The notes beneath the pieces were generated by a model that was not told the DNA's origin, made no database searches, and saw nothing but the letters and a program-made list of their open reading frames with translations. From positions 1 to 42,615 of the forward strand of contig JAILID010000032.1 in assembly GCA_024695465.1 (NCBI GenBank): a stretch of DNA of 42,615 bases. Reading direction: 5' to 3'. The DNA comes from Lachnospiraceae bacterium (GTDB taxonomy: Bacteria; Bacillota; Clostridia; Lachnospirales; Lachnospiraceae). Made by a program: the position numbers and the translations under genes. Below, one piece after another: positions 1 to 7,739 of this stretch (its first letter is position 1; each line of letters begins with the position of its first letter).

Positions 1-1
1 T

Positions 2-115
2 ACACATAACACGTTTTTCCCCAATCTATCAACTCTTAAGGAGACAGTGGATAAAGCATTCAAAGCTTGGGCCATCCCTAATGCCCAACTGAAGTCACTA
101 TGCAGCTTTAAGTAA
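2..115 (+). pseudogene. C-terminal tail of an IS630-like transposase (cut by window edge)
   Basis: An open frame enters from the left edge and stops at a TAA at 113-115, giving 37 residues. It contains a HNTFFPNLSTLKETVD segment and ends near LKSLCSFK, which resembles the tail of IS630-family DDE transposases, where a helix follows the catalytic domain. The match is from memory of the family and is short. The catalytic residues, if any, lie outside the window, so I cannot say whether the element is intact. The sequence just after it (111-135) contains the inverted pair AGTAAAC/GTTTACT, which could be part of the element's end. A GTG at 47 with a GGAG upstream could alternatively start a 22-residue peptide, which I think less likely. 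Confidence 0.45.
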
Positions 116-180
116 ACTTATCAATGTCGTTTACTATAAAATTTTCAAGGCGGCGGCTTTCTATAGAAAAGAATAGGGTA

Positions 181-209
181 TGTACAATTTCTTGAAGCGG
201 TTGTATAAT
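181..209 (+). promoter_or_regulatory. Sigma-A type promoter for the small zinc-ribbon gene
   Basis: TGTACA (181-186), a 17-base spacer and a perfect TATAAT (204-209) lie about 120 bases before the TTG start at 331. The -35 matches consensus at four of six positions. Confidence 0.5.
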
Positions 210-330
210 AAAAATGAACATATGCCGTGACCGGCGCTGCGCCATATGCTCATTCGAGTCGGATTTCTTCGGCCTCTGCATCGTGGGAATCCGGCGCTTC
301 ATTTTATACTTAAGAGAAGGAGGGACTGAT

Positions 331-573
331 TTGAGACTGGAAGAAGCAAAACAAGAATTATACGGCAATTATTGTAGGAGCTGCATCAATGATATCCTGG
401 GCGTACATCTGAAGCCGAATGAATGTTATTATCAGTACTATTCGCAGATATGTCCCGGATGCGGCGAACGGCATCATCTCGTTACGGAGGCAGCCGGAAT
501 GGGAAAGGTGAAACTGTTCATTATGAGCGGGAAAAGAATTAATAATATGCCTGAGCTGGGTACAAGCCATTAA
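331..573 (+). CDS. Small zinc-ribbon protein of unknown function, 80 aa
   Basis: I chose the TTG at 331 because a strong AAGGAGGG (317-324) lies six bases upstream; the ATG at 214 has no ribosome site and would add a dubious Arg/Cys-rich leader. The protein has two CxxC pairs, C15-C18 (CRSC) and C41-C44 (CPGC), spaced as in a small zinc ribbon, plus an extra Cys32 and a HH pair after the second knuckle. There is no signal peptide or membrane segment. It is a single-gene unit, with a promoter at 181-209 and a terminator at 586-608. I do not recognise the family. A nucleic-acid or protein-binding zinc ribbon is the most that can be inferred. Confidence 0.75.
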   Translation: MRLEEAKQELYGNYCRSCINDILGVHLKPNECYYQYYSQICPGCGERHHLVTEAAGMGKVKLFIMSGKRINNMPELGTSH

Positions 574-585
574 AGGGCGGAAGAG

Positions 586-608
586 GCGGGAGCTTCTCCC
601 GCTTTTTT
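586..608 (+). terminator. Intrinsic terminator after the zinc-ribbon gene
   Basis: A perfect 7-bp stem (GCGGGAG/CTCCCGC) with a CTT loop is followed by six T residues, 13 bases after the stop codon. Confidence 0.85.
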
Positions 609-649
609 AGTTTGAAGGACGGATTGCAGAGGTCTTCTGATTTTGATGC

Positions 650-678
650 TTGATAGCTGTTCGGATGGACGGTATAAT
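650..678 (+). promoter_or_regulatory. Sigma-A promoter for the ABM-domain gene
   Basis: TTGATA (650-655), exactly 17 bases, then TATAAT (673-678). The ATG at 738 is about 60 bases downstream. Confidence 0.75.
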
Positions 679-737
679 AGAAGCAGGCTGTAAGTTTTTA
701 CAGAAAGCGATAAGCTATCCAGAGGAGGGATACATAG

Positions 738-1070
738 ATGAGCATTACAGTCAATTTATACTACAGCGGAGAACACGGAAACGCCCGCAAATTTGCGGAG
801 GAGATGGAGAGCGCAGGCGTTGCGGACAGGATCCGCGCGGAAAAAGGGAACCTGCGCTATGAATATTTTCTTTCACTGGGAGAGCCGGAGACGGTGCTGC
901 TGATCGACAGCTGGGAGGACCAGGAGGCGATTGACAGGCATCACGCATCGCCGATGATGGCGGAAATCTCGGCCCTGCGTGAGAAGTATGATCTGCACAT
1001 GAAAGCGGAGCGCTATCGCTCCGACGAAGACGGATTTTCGGATCATGACAGGAATTTTATCAGGACATAA
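738..1070 (+). CDS. Antibiotic biosynthesis monooxygenase (ABM) domain protein
   Basis: 110 aa with a good GAGGAGGG site before the ATG. The order of elements fits the dimeric alpha-beta ABM fold (YgiN/LsrG-like): N-terminal strand MSITVNLYY, helix NARKFAEEMES, strand LRYEYFLSL, then ETVLLIDSWEDQEAIDRHHAS, the typical 'W.s.eal..H..s' signature with Trp and His, and a final helix before a hydrophilic tail. Family members are small cytoplasmic enzymes or quinol monooxygenase-like proteins, many without a known substrate, so the reaction is not assignable here. The gene appears to be monocistronic. The last 15 or so residues (DEDGFSDHDRNFIRT) extend beyond the usual ~95-residue domain. Confidence 0.85.
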   Translation: MSITVNLYYSGEHGNARKFAEEMESAGVADRIRAEKGNLRYEYFLSLGEPETVLLIDSWEDQEAIDRHHASPMMAEISALREKYDLHMKAERYRSDEDGFSDHDRNFIRT

Positions 1071-1155
1071 ATTGATTGGCCTGGGGGAGGAAGCGCCGGT
1101 GACGGCAGGCTCCTTGGCGCCCGGATCAGAACCGTCGATAAGCGGGGAGGCTTTT

Positions 1156-1185
1156 AGCAGATCGGGAACTATCTGCTGGATTTTT
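1156..1185 (+). terminator. Possible terminator between convergent genes
   Basis: A 7-bp stem AGCAGAT/ATCTGCT (1156-1162, 1171-1177) is followed by GGA and five T residues. The loop is 8 nt and the stem is weak, so this is tentative. Confidence 0.35.
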
Positions 1186-2806
1186 AAGAAGCATCGGACA
1201 GCGTTTCTTCGCCGTCATCTGCCGCCGGGGCGGCCAGGATCCCGAGCAGGACGTAGAAGAGCGGGGTGGCGCTTATCTGGTCAAATGAAAACAGCATATA
1301 AATTTCATAGGAGACGACCCCCAGGAGGGAGGCCAAAAGGAGCAGCTGCTCCGGGCTTCCCTTCTTTTTTATTCTGAGCGCGCCGCATCCCTGCCGGAGG
1401 GCGAAGGAAACCAGAAGAAGGTGGGAAGCGATCCCAAAGAAACCGCTGTTGAGCAGCCGGGTCAAAAGGAGGCTGTGGGCGTTAAGAAGCAAGGCGCTGC
1501 CGTAGACCTCGTTGAGGAGTTCCGGAAAATTCGGAAGGCTGTAGAGATAGGCGCCCATGCAGTCCGGTCCGACGCCGAAGAGCTTTTTAAGGAGCGGAAG
1601 TTTCTTAAAGCCGCTTTTGCCCACGTGCCAGATAAAGCCCCGGAAGTTTCCGGAAGAACGGGGGAGCGTGACGGAGAGCTGGAGAAGCAGAAGCAGAAGC
1701 GGGAGCAGGACGGCCAGGAAGAAGGCTGTCGGAGCGATCAGGCAGGCGGCGCGGCGCGAAAAGCCTTCCTCTGGCGTCCGGGCCGAATCGCCTTCGGGGG
1801 CGTTCGGGATGTCAGGGGCCGGAAGGGCTGCGGGCAATGTCCGCTCTTTTGGTTTCCGGAAAAGAAACAGGATCCCGATTCCCATCAGCAGCGCTCCTAA
1901 GGGGCTGCGGGAGATCCGGAGCAGGAGGTTGTCCGGCGGGCCGTTGTAGGCGGCGGGGAGGAGAAGCGTCATAAGCGCGGAAAAGGACATGGCGGCGCCG
2001 AGAACGATTAAAAAAGTAAGAAAGGGAGCAAGGCAATCTTTGTCTGAGAGCGCAAAAAGGAAAAGCAGGAGAAGGATGGCGGCAAGGACCGGCAGGATCC
2101 CGTTCGAGCCCTGCAGGACGGCGGCGGAAAGAAGAAGGAAGAGGATGAGCCCGCCGGGGAGGCGGAGAACCCTTCGAGGCGAGAATAAAAGGCTTGCCGC
2201 AAGCGGGATGGTCAGGGCCAGAAAGCCGGCCAGCCAGTTGATATTGCCGAGCGTTGAGAGAAAGTCCTGCCGGTTTTCCGCGGAGAGCTGCGGCGTCATG
2301 AGATCGAAGCCGAAACGATTGGCGGCGGCGACCAGGGAGGCGGCTGCCGCCCCCGCAAGAAGGGGGAGATAGAGGACCGTTCCGGGAAACGGAAGGAGGG
2401 CGAAAGCGAGCATGGAGACCGTCATGATAAGGAAGGTCAGAAAACCCATGCGCCAGCCGTAGCTGCCATTGAAAGCGGATCCGGGATCGGAGGCAAGAAG
2501 CGTTGAGATCAGCAGAAAAAAGAGCGGAAGGAAGGAAAAGAGGAGGAGGGGCGAGGCTTGTCTTAGAAACGCCCGGCTTCTTGTAAGCGCAAGGAGGATG
2601 AGATAGAGGAGGATCGGAAGGAAAAAACGGGAGCAGGACAGAAAGAGGCCGCACTTCATTTCCCCCAGATCCCGATAACCATTCGGCATGGCGAGGGGGA
2701 TCAGGGTGAACACGACGAAGGCATAGGCCAAAAGGGTGCAGGAGGAGATGGCTGTATGCAGAGTAAGGAGCCTCCCGGCTTGAGTATGCAGATTCAGTCC
2801 TTTCAT
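1184..2806 (-). CDS. O-antigen ligase/polymerase-like polytopic membrane protein
   Basis: The start at 2806 (MKGLNL) is chosen because AAGAGGTAACG precedes it; an upstream in-frame ATG at 2929 lacks a ribosome site and would add a non-hydrophobic 41-residue leader. The product is 540 aa with about 11-12 hydrophobic segments. A central GNINWLAGFLALTIPLA segment matches the conserved 'GNpN.la.fl' helix of the O-antigen ligase (Wzy_C/RfaL) family. Near the C-terminus a long extracytoplasmic loop with FGVGPDCMG and ending NAHSLLL resembles the loop that carries the catalytic His in this family. It would act at the outer face of the membrane, joining or polymerising glycans. No other glycan-assembly genes are adjacent. 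A charged, proline-rich cytoplasmic loop (around residues 315-345) is unusual. Confidence 0.75.
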   Translation of the reverse strand: MKGLNLHTQAGRLLTLHTAISSCTLLAYAFVVFTLIPLAMPNGYRDLGEMKCGLFLSCSRFFLPILLYLILLALTRSRAFLRQASPLLLFSFLPLFFLLISTLLASDPGSAFNGSYGWRMGFLTFLIMTVSMLAFALLPFPGTVLYLPLLAGAAAASLVAAANRFGFDLMTPQLSAENRQDFLSTLGNINWLAGFLALTIPLAASLLFSPRRVLRLPGGLILFLLLSAAVLQGSNGILPVLAAILLLLFLFALSDKDCLAPFLTFLIVLGAAMSFSALMTLLLPAAYNGPPDNLLLRISRSPLGALLMGIGILFLFRKPKERTLPAALPAPDIPNAPEGDSARTPEEGFSRRAACLIAPTAFFLAVLLPLLLLLLQLSVTLPRSSGNFRGFIWHVGKSGFKKLPLLKKLFGVGPDCMGAYLYSLPNFPELLNEVYGSALLLNAHSLLLTRLLNSGFFGIASHLLLVSFALRQGCGALRIKKKGSPEQLLLLASLLGVVSYEIYMLFSFDQISATPLFYVLLGILAAPAADDGEETLSDAS

Positions 2807-3011
2807 CGTTACCTCTTTTTGCGCGGATGAAGCCGGATAATCCAGGCTTCCGCGCTCCCTGAACGGCAAATGGCCACCTGTCCGCAGCGAGCGTAAGGTG
2901 GTCATGATGCCGTATCGCATGTAAAGCATACAGTTTGGTTTGGCTCTTCCTTCTTAAAGCCCGGGTTCCGGCCATACGCGGCGGCTGAATGTCCGTCCGC
3001 TTTCGATGAAA

Positions 3012-3437
3012 TCAGGCGCCGGTGATCGCGGCGCGGAGTCTGGCCGCGACTTCTTCACATTGCTGCTCGTCAAGCTTCTTGAGATTGGGATCCATCGCGA
3101 AGGTCCCGCCCCACTCAAATCCATCTTTGTACTTGGGAACGAGATGCATGTGGAGATGATGGCCCGTATCCCCGTACATGCCGTAGTTGAGCTTGTCGGG
3201 CTGGAAAACCTGGTGGATCGCGTTGGCGGTCGTCACCACATCCGCGATGAAAGCGGCCCTGTCCGCCTCAGAAAGTTCGAGCATTTCGGAGACGTGGTGC
3301 CTGCTGGCGACGATGCAGCGGCCCGGGTGGGATTGTTCCTTGAAGAGATAGACGGTACTGGCGGGAAGCTCGCAGATCTCGCAGCCGAACTTCGCGACCA
3401 GCTCGCCTTTGGCGCAATAGGCGCAATTCATATCCAT
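3012..3437 (-). CDS. HIT family nucleotide-binding/hydrolase protein
   Basis: 141 aa. The start at 3437 (MDMNCAYC) has GGAGG eight bases upstream; the ATG at 3452 overlaps that site and is unlikely. The diagnostic histidine triad HLHMHLVP lies about two-thirds along, with the upstream GHH. At the N-terminus two CxxC pairs (CAYC near residues 5-8 and CEIC near 19-22) form a probable zinc knuckle, as in Fhit/HinT-like proteins with structural zinc. HIT proteins hydrolyse or transfer nucleoside phosphoramidates or dinucleoside polyphosphates; the substrate here cannot be told. It lies downstream of nothing obvious and looks independent of the pta-buk pair, which is also on the minus strand. Confidence 0.9.
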   Translation of the reverse strand: MDMNCAYCAKGELVAKFGCEICELPASTVYLFKEQSHPGRCIVASRHHVSEMLELSEADRAAFIADVVTTANAIHQVFQPDKLNYGMYGDTGHHLHMHLVPKYKDGFEWGGTFAMDPNLKKLDEQQCEEVAARLRAAITGA

Positions 3438-3528
3438 AAATGATTCCTCCATTCTGACGACTTTATTCTAAGCGGAATCGTCTGCCTTTCATTTTACAAC
3501 GATTGCAGTCCTGCCGCAAGCCCGAAGC

Positions 3529-3561
3529 AAAAAAGACGGGCCTGAAAATGAAAACCAGGCC
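3529..3561 (-). terminator. Intrinsic terminator for the pta-buk operon
   Basis: Read on the minus strand, GGCCTG and CAGGCC arms (6 bp) enclose a loop holding TTTTCATTTT, and six T residues follow (A residues at 3529-3534). The stem begins one base past the pta stop codon. The loop holds a copy of the AAATGAAA word described under findings. Confidence 0.7.
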
Positions 3562-3562
3562 T

Positions 3563-4573
3563 TTACTCCGCGGAAGGGGAGTATTGCGCCTGCACCGCGG
3601 TTGCGGCGGCGGTATGGACGATATCCATGACCGAACAGCCCCGGGAGAGGTCGTTGCAGGGCCTGTTCAGGCCCTGGAGGACGGCGAAGCATTCGGCCCC
3701 ACCGATCCGCTGGGTGATCTTGTAGCCGATGTTTCCGGCTTCGAGATTGGGGAAAATGAGAACATTGGCCCGCCCCGCGACCTGGCTTTCCCCGGCTTTC
3801 CGGGCGGCGACTTCAGGGACGAGGGCCGCATCGAACTGCATTTCCCCGTCGAGAAGGAGATCCGGGGCTTTCTCCTTAGCGATCAGGACCGCTCTTTGAA
3901 TCCGGGAGACCATCTCGTGCTTTGCGCTTCCCTTCGTCGAGAAGGAGAGCATGGCGACCCGGGGCTCCGGAAAGCCGCAGAGCGTGCGGGCCGTCTCAGC
4001 GGACGCAATGGCAATCAGGGCCAGCTCTTCTTCGCTGGGATTTGGAACGACGACACAGTCGGCGTAGACCAGCAGGCCGTCCTCGCCCAGGTTTTTGTCG
4101 GGGCAGTCCATGAGGAAGCTGGAGGAGACGATCTTCCGGTCCGGCCGGGGCTTGATGATCTGGAGGGCCGGGCGCAGCATATCCCCCGTCGTGTGGACGG
4201 CTCCGGATACGAGGCCGTCTGCCTCGCCCAGTTTAACCATGAGGACCCCGAAATACATGGGATCTCTCGCCAGCTCATCTGCCTTTTCCGGGGTCATTCC
4301 CTTCGCTTTTCTGAGTTCAAGCAGCGTCCCGGCGTAACGCCTCGTCTTTTCGCTTTGCTCCGGATCCTCGATTCGGACGCCGGAAAGGTTCACATTAAGA
4401 GTTTTAGCCCGGGCTCTGACGCGGTTTTCATTTCCAAGAAGAACCGGCATGAGAAGCTTCTCCCGGACGAGGATCTCCGCGGCCTTGATGGTCCTTATCT
4501 CTTCCCCTTCCGGGAAGACGATGGTCTTTTGGCAGGCGCGGGCTTTTTCTTTTATTTTTTCCATGAATTTCAT
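3563..4573 (-). CDS. pta: Phosphate acetyltransferase
   Basis: 336 aa, the usual length of the single-domain Pta/EutD type. It interconverts acetyl-CoA plus phosphate with acetyl phosphate plus CoA. N-terminal TIVFPEGEEIRTIKAAEIL and LLGN, the central DGLVSGAVHTTGDMLRPALQII, and the late AGRANVLIFPNLEAGNIGYKITQR are classic PTA_PTB signatures; the FPEGE start and the length favour acetyl- over butyryltransferase (Ptb is about 300 aa and starts differently). It is the second gene after buk, with an 11-base gap, so the two are co-transcribed. The pairing with butyrate kinase rather than acetate kinase is odd and is treated as a finding. AGGAGGATCGCA precedes the ATG. Confidence 0.9.
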   Translation of the reverse strand: MKFMEKIKEKARACQKTIVFPEGEEIRTIKAAEILVREKLLMPVLLGNENRVRARAKTLNVNLSGVRIEDPEQSEKTRRYAGTLLELRKAKGMTPEKADELARDPMYFGVLMVKLGEADGLVSGAVHTTGDMLRPALQIIKPRPDRKIVSSSFLMDCPDKNLGEDGLLVYADCVVVPNPSEEELALIAIASAETARTLCGFPEPRVAMLSFSTKGSAKHEMVSRIQRAVLIAKEKAPDLLLDGEMQFDAALVPEVAARKAGESQVAGRANVLIFPNLEAGNIGYKITQRIGGAECFAVLQGLNRPCNDLSRGCSVMDIVHTAAATAVQAQYSPSAE

Positions 4574-4584
4574 TGCGATCCTCC

Positions 4585-5700
4585 TTACAGATCAAGGCCC
4601 TTAAAGCCGTTCCAGACATTTTCGCCGCTGTAGGCCCGGGGAGTGAGCCCGCCCCGCAGAACCTCCAGCGCGGGAAGGGCGAGGGCGCTTTGCTCCATCT
4701 CGCCGGGATAGACGCTGATGGGGGCCAGGAAGCCGCAGCGCTTTTCGATGCCCGCCCGGATGTCGTCGAAGCGGAGCAGGCCGCCGGTCAGAAGGATGGC
4801 GTCGACCTGTCCGCAGAGGACGGCCGCCATGGCGCCGATCATTTTCGAGATCTGGTAGATCATGCTGTTCCAGACGAGGGAGGCCTTCTCGTCTCCCTCG
4901 TCGACGAGGGCGTGGATCCTGTCGGAATTGGAAGTCCCGAAGAACTGGACGAAGCCGCCGGATCTCGAGCACATGCGGCGCACGTCTTCCGCGGGATGGC
5001 TTTCCAGATAGTCGAGCAGGGAAAGGACTGGGACCGAGCCGATCCTGGTGGGGGTGAAGGCGCCTTCGCCGTCCGCGCCCATATTTCCGTCTACCATGCG
5101 TCCGCGTTCATGGGCGCTTACCGTGATGCCGCCGTCGATGTGGGCGACGATGAAATTGCAGTCTTCGTAGCGCTTTCCGAGGGATTTCGCGTGATAGCGG
5201 GCTACCGCCTTCTGGTTCAGGACGTGGGAGTGGGAGACGCGGTAGACGCCTTTGATCCCGGTGAGCCGGGCCAGATCGCAGTATTCGTCCACATTGGTGG
5301 GGTTTAAGGTGAAGGCTTCTTTATTATACTTCCGCGCGAATTCCCAGGCGATCATGACGCCCAGCTTGGCGGGATGTTCGGAGCCGCCGACGGCCTTTAC
5401 GGTGTCGTCATACAGCTTCTGATCGATTCGGGTGATGCCCCCGGGCTGGGTGCAGGCGCTGCCGCCCCGGCCGACGAAGGCGTCGATGGACTTAGGATCG
5501 ACGCCTTCGTCCTTCAGCATGGCAAGGATCACTTCGCATCGGAAGGGAAGCTGGTCGTTGACATGGGGAAAGGACAGGAGGGTCGGGGCGTCGTGGAAGA
5601 GGTCTTTTTCAAAGACCGACTCTTCGTCGAGAAAAAGGCTGACCTTGGTCGAAGTCGATCCCGGATTGATGACAAGAATTTTCTTTTTTTGATTGGACAT
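4585..5700 (-). CDS. buk: Butyrate kinase (acetokinase family)
   Basis: 371 aa. It makes ATP and a carboxylate from butyryl phosphate (or a branched-chain acyl phosphate). The N-terminal ILVINPGSTSTKVSLF phosphate-binding strand, VGRGG, HVLNQKAV, AHIDGGITVSAHERGRMVD and the late DAILLTGGLL (adenosine motif) identify the ASKHA acetokinase fold; the 'NPGSTSTK' form and ~360-aa length are those of butyrate kinase rather than acetate kinase (about 400 aa, 'NaGSSSlK'). The start at 5700 follows ATGAGGTT; a second ATG at 5712 encloses that site. It is the first gene of a two-gene operon with pta, with a promoter at 5766-5794. The cytoplasmic substrate-level phosphorylation role is inferred. Confidence 0.9.
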   Translation of the reverse strand: MSNQKKKILVINPGSTSTKVSLFLDEESVFEKDLFHDAPTLLSFPHVNDQLPFRCEVILAMLKDEGVDPKSIDAFVGRGGSACTQPGGITRIDQKLYDDTVKAVGGSEHPAKLGVMIAWEFARKYNKEAFTLNPTNVDEYCDLARLTGIKGVYRVSHSHVLNQKAVARYHAKSLGKRYEDCNFIVAHIDGGITVSAHERGRMVDGNMGADGEGAFTPTRIGSVPVLSLLDYLESHPAEDVRRMCSRSGGFVQFFGTSNSDRIHALVDEGDEKASLVWNSMIYQISKMIGAMAAVLCGQVDAILLTGGLLRFDDIRAGIEKRCGFLAPISVYPGEMEQSALALPALEVLRGGLTPRAYSGENVWNGFKGLDL

Positions 5701-5765
5701 GTTGAACCTCATTTGTATAGAAGGACAATAGTAGAAAATGAAAGTCGAATCGTTACCGAAAAACC

Positions 5766-5794
5766 ATTTTAGCACAGGGACCGCCTTCGGGCAA
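5766..5794 (-). promoter_or_regulatory. Sigma-A promoter of buk-pta
   Basis: On the minus strand TTGCCC (5789-5794), a 17-base spacer ending in TGC, and TAAAAT (5766-5771) form a good promoter with an extended -10 element, about 60 bases before the buk start. Confidence 0.7.
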
Positions 5795-5823
5795 GAAAAA
5801 GGAAGGCATGGAGGCGGAGTATG

Positions 5824-5832
5824 TGTTATAAT
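5824..5832 (+). promoter_or_regulatory. Extended -10 promoter of the unknown-folD-membrane protein operon
   Basis: TGTTATAAT: a TG dinucleotide one base before a perfect TATAAT at 5827-5832. No good -35 is visible, which is tolerated with an extended -10. The first start codon is at 5863. Confidence 0.5.
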
Positions 5833-5862
5833 GGAAAGCGAAAAATACCATGGAGGGGAAAA

Positions 5863-6339
5863 ATGGACAGGGAGCGTTCGGCAATTCACGTCAGTTATCA
5901 TCACCGGATCGTCCGCATCCGGACGGATGAGGTCCTGCTTGGGGCCCTTTCCCGGAACAGCGCCGGGGTCTATGCGGCGGCGGAGCACATCTTAAAGACC
6001 TATGAGGCGCATATGGGGGAAACGCTTAAGATCAGCCGGGATTCGCTGGCGGCGGAGATCCTGCTTCACGCGTATCTGGACGCGTTTTTTCGCCGCCTCG
6101 AAGGAACGGTCTGCCGGAAGGCAGGGGCCGGAAAGCTTTTGAACAGACCCATCGCCAGGCTGATCCGGTCGACGGAAGTGATCGACTGCGGGGAGCGGGA
6201 AGTGGACGGGAACCGAATTGTTTTCGACGTACTCGCGCCCTTTGGGGGCTTCATTTGCCGCGTTCTGGGGAAGAAAGCCTGGGCCTTCGCCCTGGGGGAG
6301 AAGCGTTTACAGACGGAAGAGATGAAGAAGGGAGAATAG
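5863..6339 (+). CDS. Unknown conserved-looking protein upstream of folD, 158 aa
   Basis: The ATG at 5863 has GGAGGGG six bases upstream; an earlier in-frame ATG at 5821 overlaps the promoter. The protein is soluble, with no signal or membrane segment, and mixes charged helices (residues ~30-80) with a C-terminal strand-rich part (TEVIDCGEREVDGNRIVFDVLAPFGGF). I do not recognise a domain. It ends one base before the folD ATG, and folD overlaps the next gene, so three genes are translationally linked. A role linked to folate one-carbon metabolism is only suggested by the neighbourhood. Codon use matches the neighbours, so it does not look foreign. Confidence 0.75.
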   Translation: MDRERSAIHVSYHHRIVRIRTDEVLLGALSRNSAGVYAAAEHILKTYEAHMGETLKISRDSLAAEILLHAYLDAFFRRLEGTVCRKAGAGKLLNRPIARLIRSTEVIDCGEREVDGNRIVFDVLAPFGGFICRVLGKKAWAFALGEKRLQTEEMKKGE

Positions 6340-6340
6340 A

Positions 6341-7192
6341 ATGGCGCAGATATTAAGGGGGGCTCCGGCAGCCGCGGCCCTGACGGAAGAGGTGAAGGAA
6401 GAGGCCCTGAGGCTTCGGGAGAGGGGCGTCGTTCCGACGCTGGCGATCCTCAGGGTCGGAGAGCGGGAGGACGATCTGGCCTATGAGCGGGGGGCGATGA
6501 AGCGGGCCGCTGCCGCCGGAATCAGTGTGAAAAATGAAGTGCTTCCCGCGGATGCGGACAACGAGACTTTCTGCCGGGTCCTGGAAGGGCTCAACGAGGA
6601 CGCGTCTGTTCACGGGATCCTCCTCTTTCTCCCGCTGCCCCCGCAGCTTGACGGGGAGCGGGCGAGGCGGCTTATGAGAGCCGAAAAGGATGTGGACGGC
6701 TGTACGGATGGCTCGCTGGCGGGGGTCTTTCTCAACAAAAAGCTGGGATTTCCGCCCTGTACGGCGGAGGCGGTCATGGAGCTCCTTCACTATTACGGGA
6801 TCCCGGTCAGCGGGAAGAAGGCGGTCGTGATCGGCCGCTCCCTGGTGATCGGGCGCCCTGTCTCCATGCTGCTCATGCATGAGAACGCCACGGTAACCAT
6901 CTGCCATACAAAGACGCCGGATGTCGCGGCGCTGACCAGGAAAGCGGATATCGTGGTCGCGGCTTCCGGGCAGATGGAGAGCGTCGATTCCGGCTTTCTT
7001 GCGGAGGGACAGGTCGTCATCGACGTGGGAATCAGCTGGAATGAGGAGAAAGGAAAGCTCTGCGGGGACGTCCTTTTTGAGGAGGCGGAGCCTCTGGTCT
7101 CCGCCATCACCCCGGTCCCCGGCGGCGTCGGGGCGGTGACGACGGCCGTGCTGATGCGGCATGTGATCGAGGCAGCCAATGGACGAAGATAG
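6341..7192 (+). CDS. folD: Bifunctional methylene-THF dehydrogenase / methenyl-THF cyclohydrolase
   Basis: 283 aa, the standard FolD length. It converts 5,10-methylene-THF to 5,10-methenyl-THF and then 10-formyl-THF using NAD(P)+. The N-terminal catalytic part has DDLAYERGAMKRA, giving the active-site Tyr and Lys in the expected spacing, followed by GILLFLPLPPQLD and KDVDGCTD. The Rossmann part has KKAVVIGRSLVIGRPVSMLL and ADIVVAASG, then VIDVGI and TPVPGGVGAVTTAVLMRH at the end, all signature blocks of the family. The usual 'QLPLP' is FLPLP here. AAGGGAGAATAGA precedes the ATG. The 3' end overlaps the next gene by 14 bases. Confidence 0.95.
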   Translation: MAQILRGAPAAAALTEEVKEEALRLRERGVVPTLAILRVGEREDDLAYERGAMKRAAAAGISVKNEVLPADADNETFCRVLEGLNEDASVHGILLFLPLPPQLDGERARRLMRAEKDVDGCTDGSLAGVFLNKKLGFPPCTAEAVMELLHYYGIPVSGKKAVVIGRSLVIGRPVSMLLMHENATVTICHTKTPDVAALTRKADIVVAASGQMESVDSGFLAEGQVVIDVGISWNEEKGKLCGDVLFEEAEPLVSAITPVPGGVGAVTTAVLMRHVIEAANGRR

Positions 7193-7571
7193 CAGATACG
7201 GGATCGATGTGAGGCGTTTTTGCCGGGAGCATGAGGCCTGTGTGCGGGGGCAGGCCCCTTCGGCAGGCCTTCTTGAATGGCATCTGGAGAAGCTCCGCTG
7301 GCTTCAGCACGAGAGGCTGATCCATCTGATCGTGACGGTCATGGTGGTTTTCGTGGAGGCTTTCGTGACGGGGCTTGTACTTCTGCACCCGGAGCTGAGC
7401 TTTTGGGCAGCCATCGTTATGCTGGGGCTGGCAGTCCTTTTGGGTTTTTATTTCCGGCACTACTTCTTTTTGGAGAATACGGTCCAGAAATGGTACCTTA
7501 TAGCGGAGGAGCTTAGGGAACAGATCGGGCAGTCTGGGGGCGCGGATGGCAGGCCGGATGCGTTTGGCTGA
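7179..7571 (+). CDS. Small two-helix membrane protein of unknown function
   Basis: 130 aa, overlapping the folD end, so probably translationally coupled. A hydrophilic N-terminal ~45 residues (DVRRFCREHEACVRGQ, EWHLEKLRWLQHERLIH) is followed by two membrane segments (about LIVTVMVVFVEAFVTGLVLL and FWAAIVMLGLAVLLGFYF) and a charged tail. No catalytic motif is visible. Predicted topology is a helical hairpin with both ends on the same side. Last gene of the folD operon. Confidence 0.75.
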   Translation: MDEDSRYGIDVRRFCREHEACVRGQAPSAGLLEWHLEKLRWLQHERLIHLIVTVMVVFVEAFVTGLVLLHPELSFWAAIVMLGLAVLLGFYFRHYFFLENTVQKWYLIAEELREQIGQSGGADGRPDAFG

Positions 7572-7683
7572 GGGATCAAAGTTTCCGCCCCGCAGGACAA
7601 AAAGCCGTTTGCGGATTGGGGCAGCTGAAACGATGAATCCCCGGGAAATTCCGGGGAGAATTTATGAAGGCGGAAATGGGATG

Positions 7684-7716
7684 AAAAAAGCCGCGTCCGA
7701 ACAGGGACGCGGCTTT
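7684..7716 (-). terminator. Bidirectional terminator, stronger on the minus strand
   Basis: A perfect 9-bp stem GCCGCGTCC/GGACGCGGC (7690-7698, 7705-7713) with a 6-nt loop. On the minus strand it is followed by six T residues (A at 7684-7689), so it serves the flotillin gene; on the plus strand only TTT follows. Confidence 0.8.
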
Positions 7717-7739
7717 CGATTCTGAATGGAAAGACTGCT

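Noticed and set aside
47..115. A 22-residue signalling peptide starting at GTG 47
   Set aside because: The frame continues open to the left edge and the whole resembles a transposase tail, so a separate peptide is less likely.
3503..4633. 376-residue plus-strand frame opposite pta
   Set aside because: It mirrors pta codon structure; the minus-strand protein is unmistakable.
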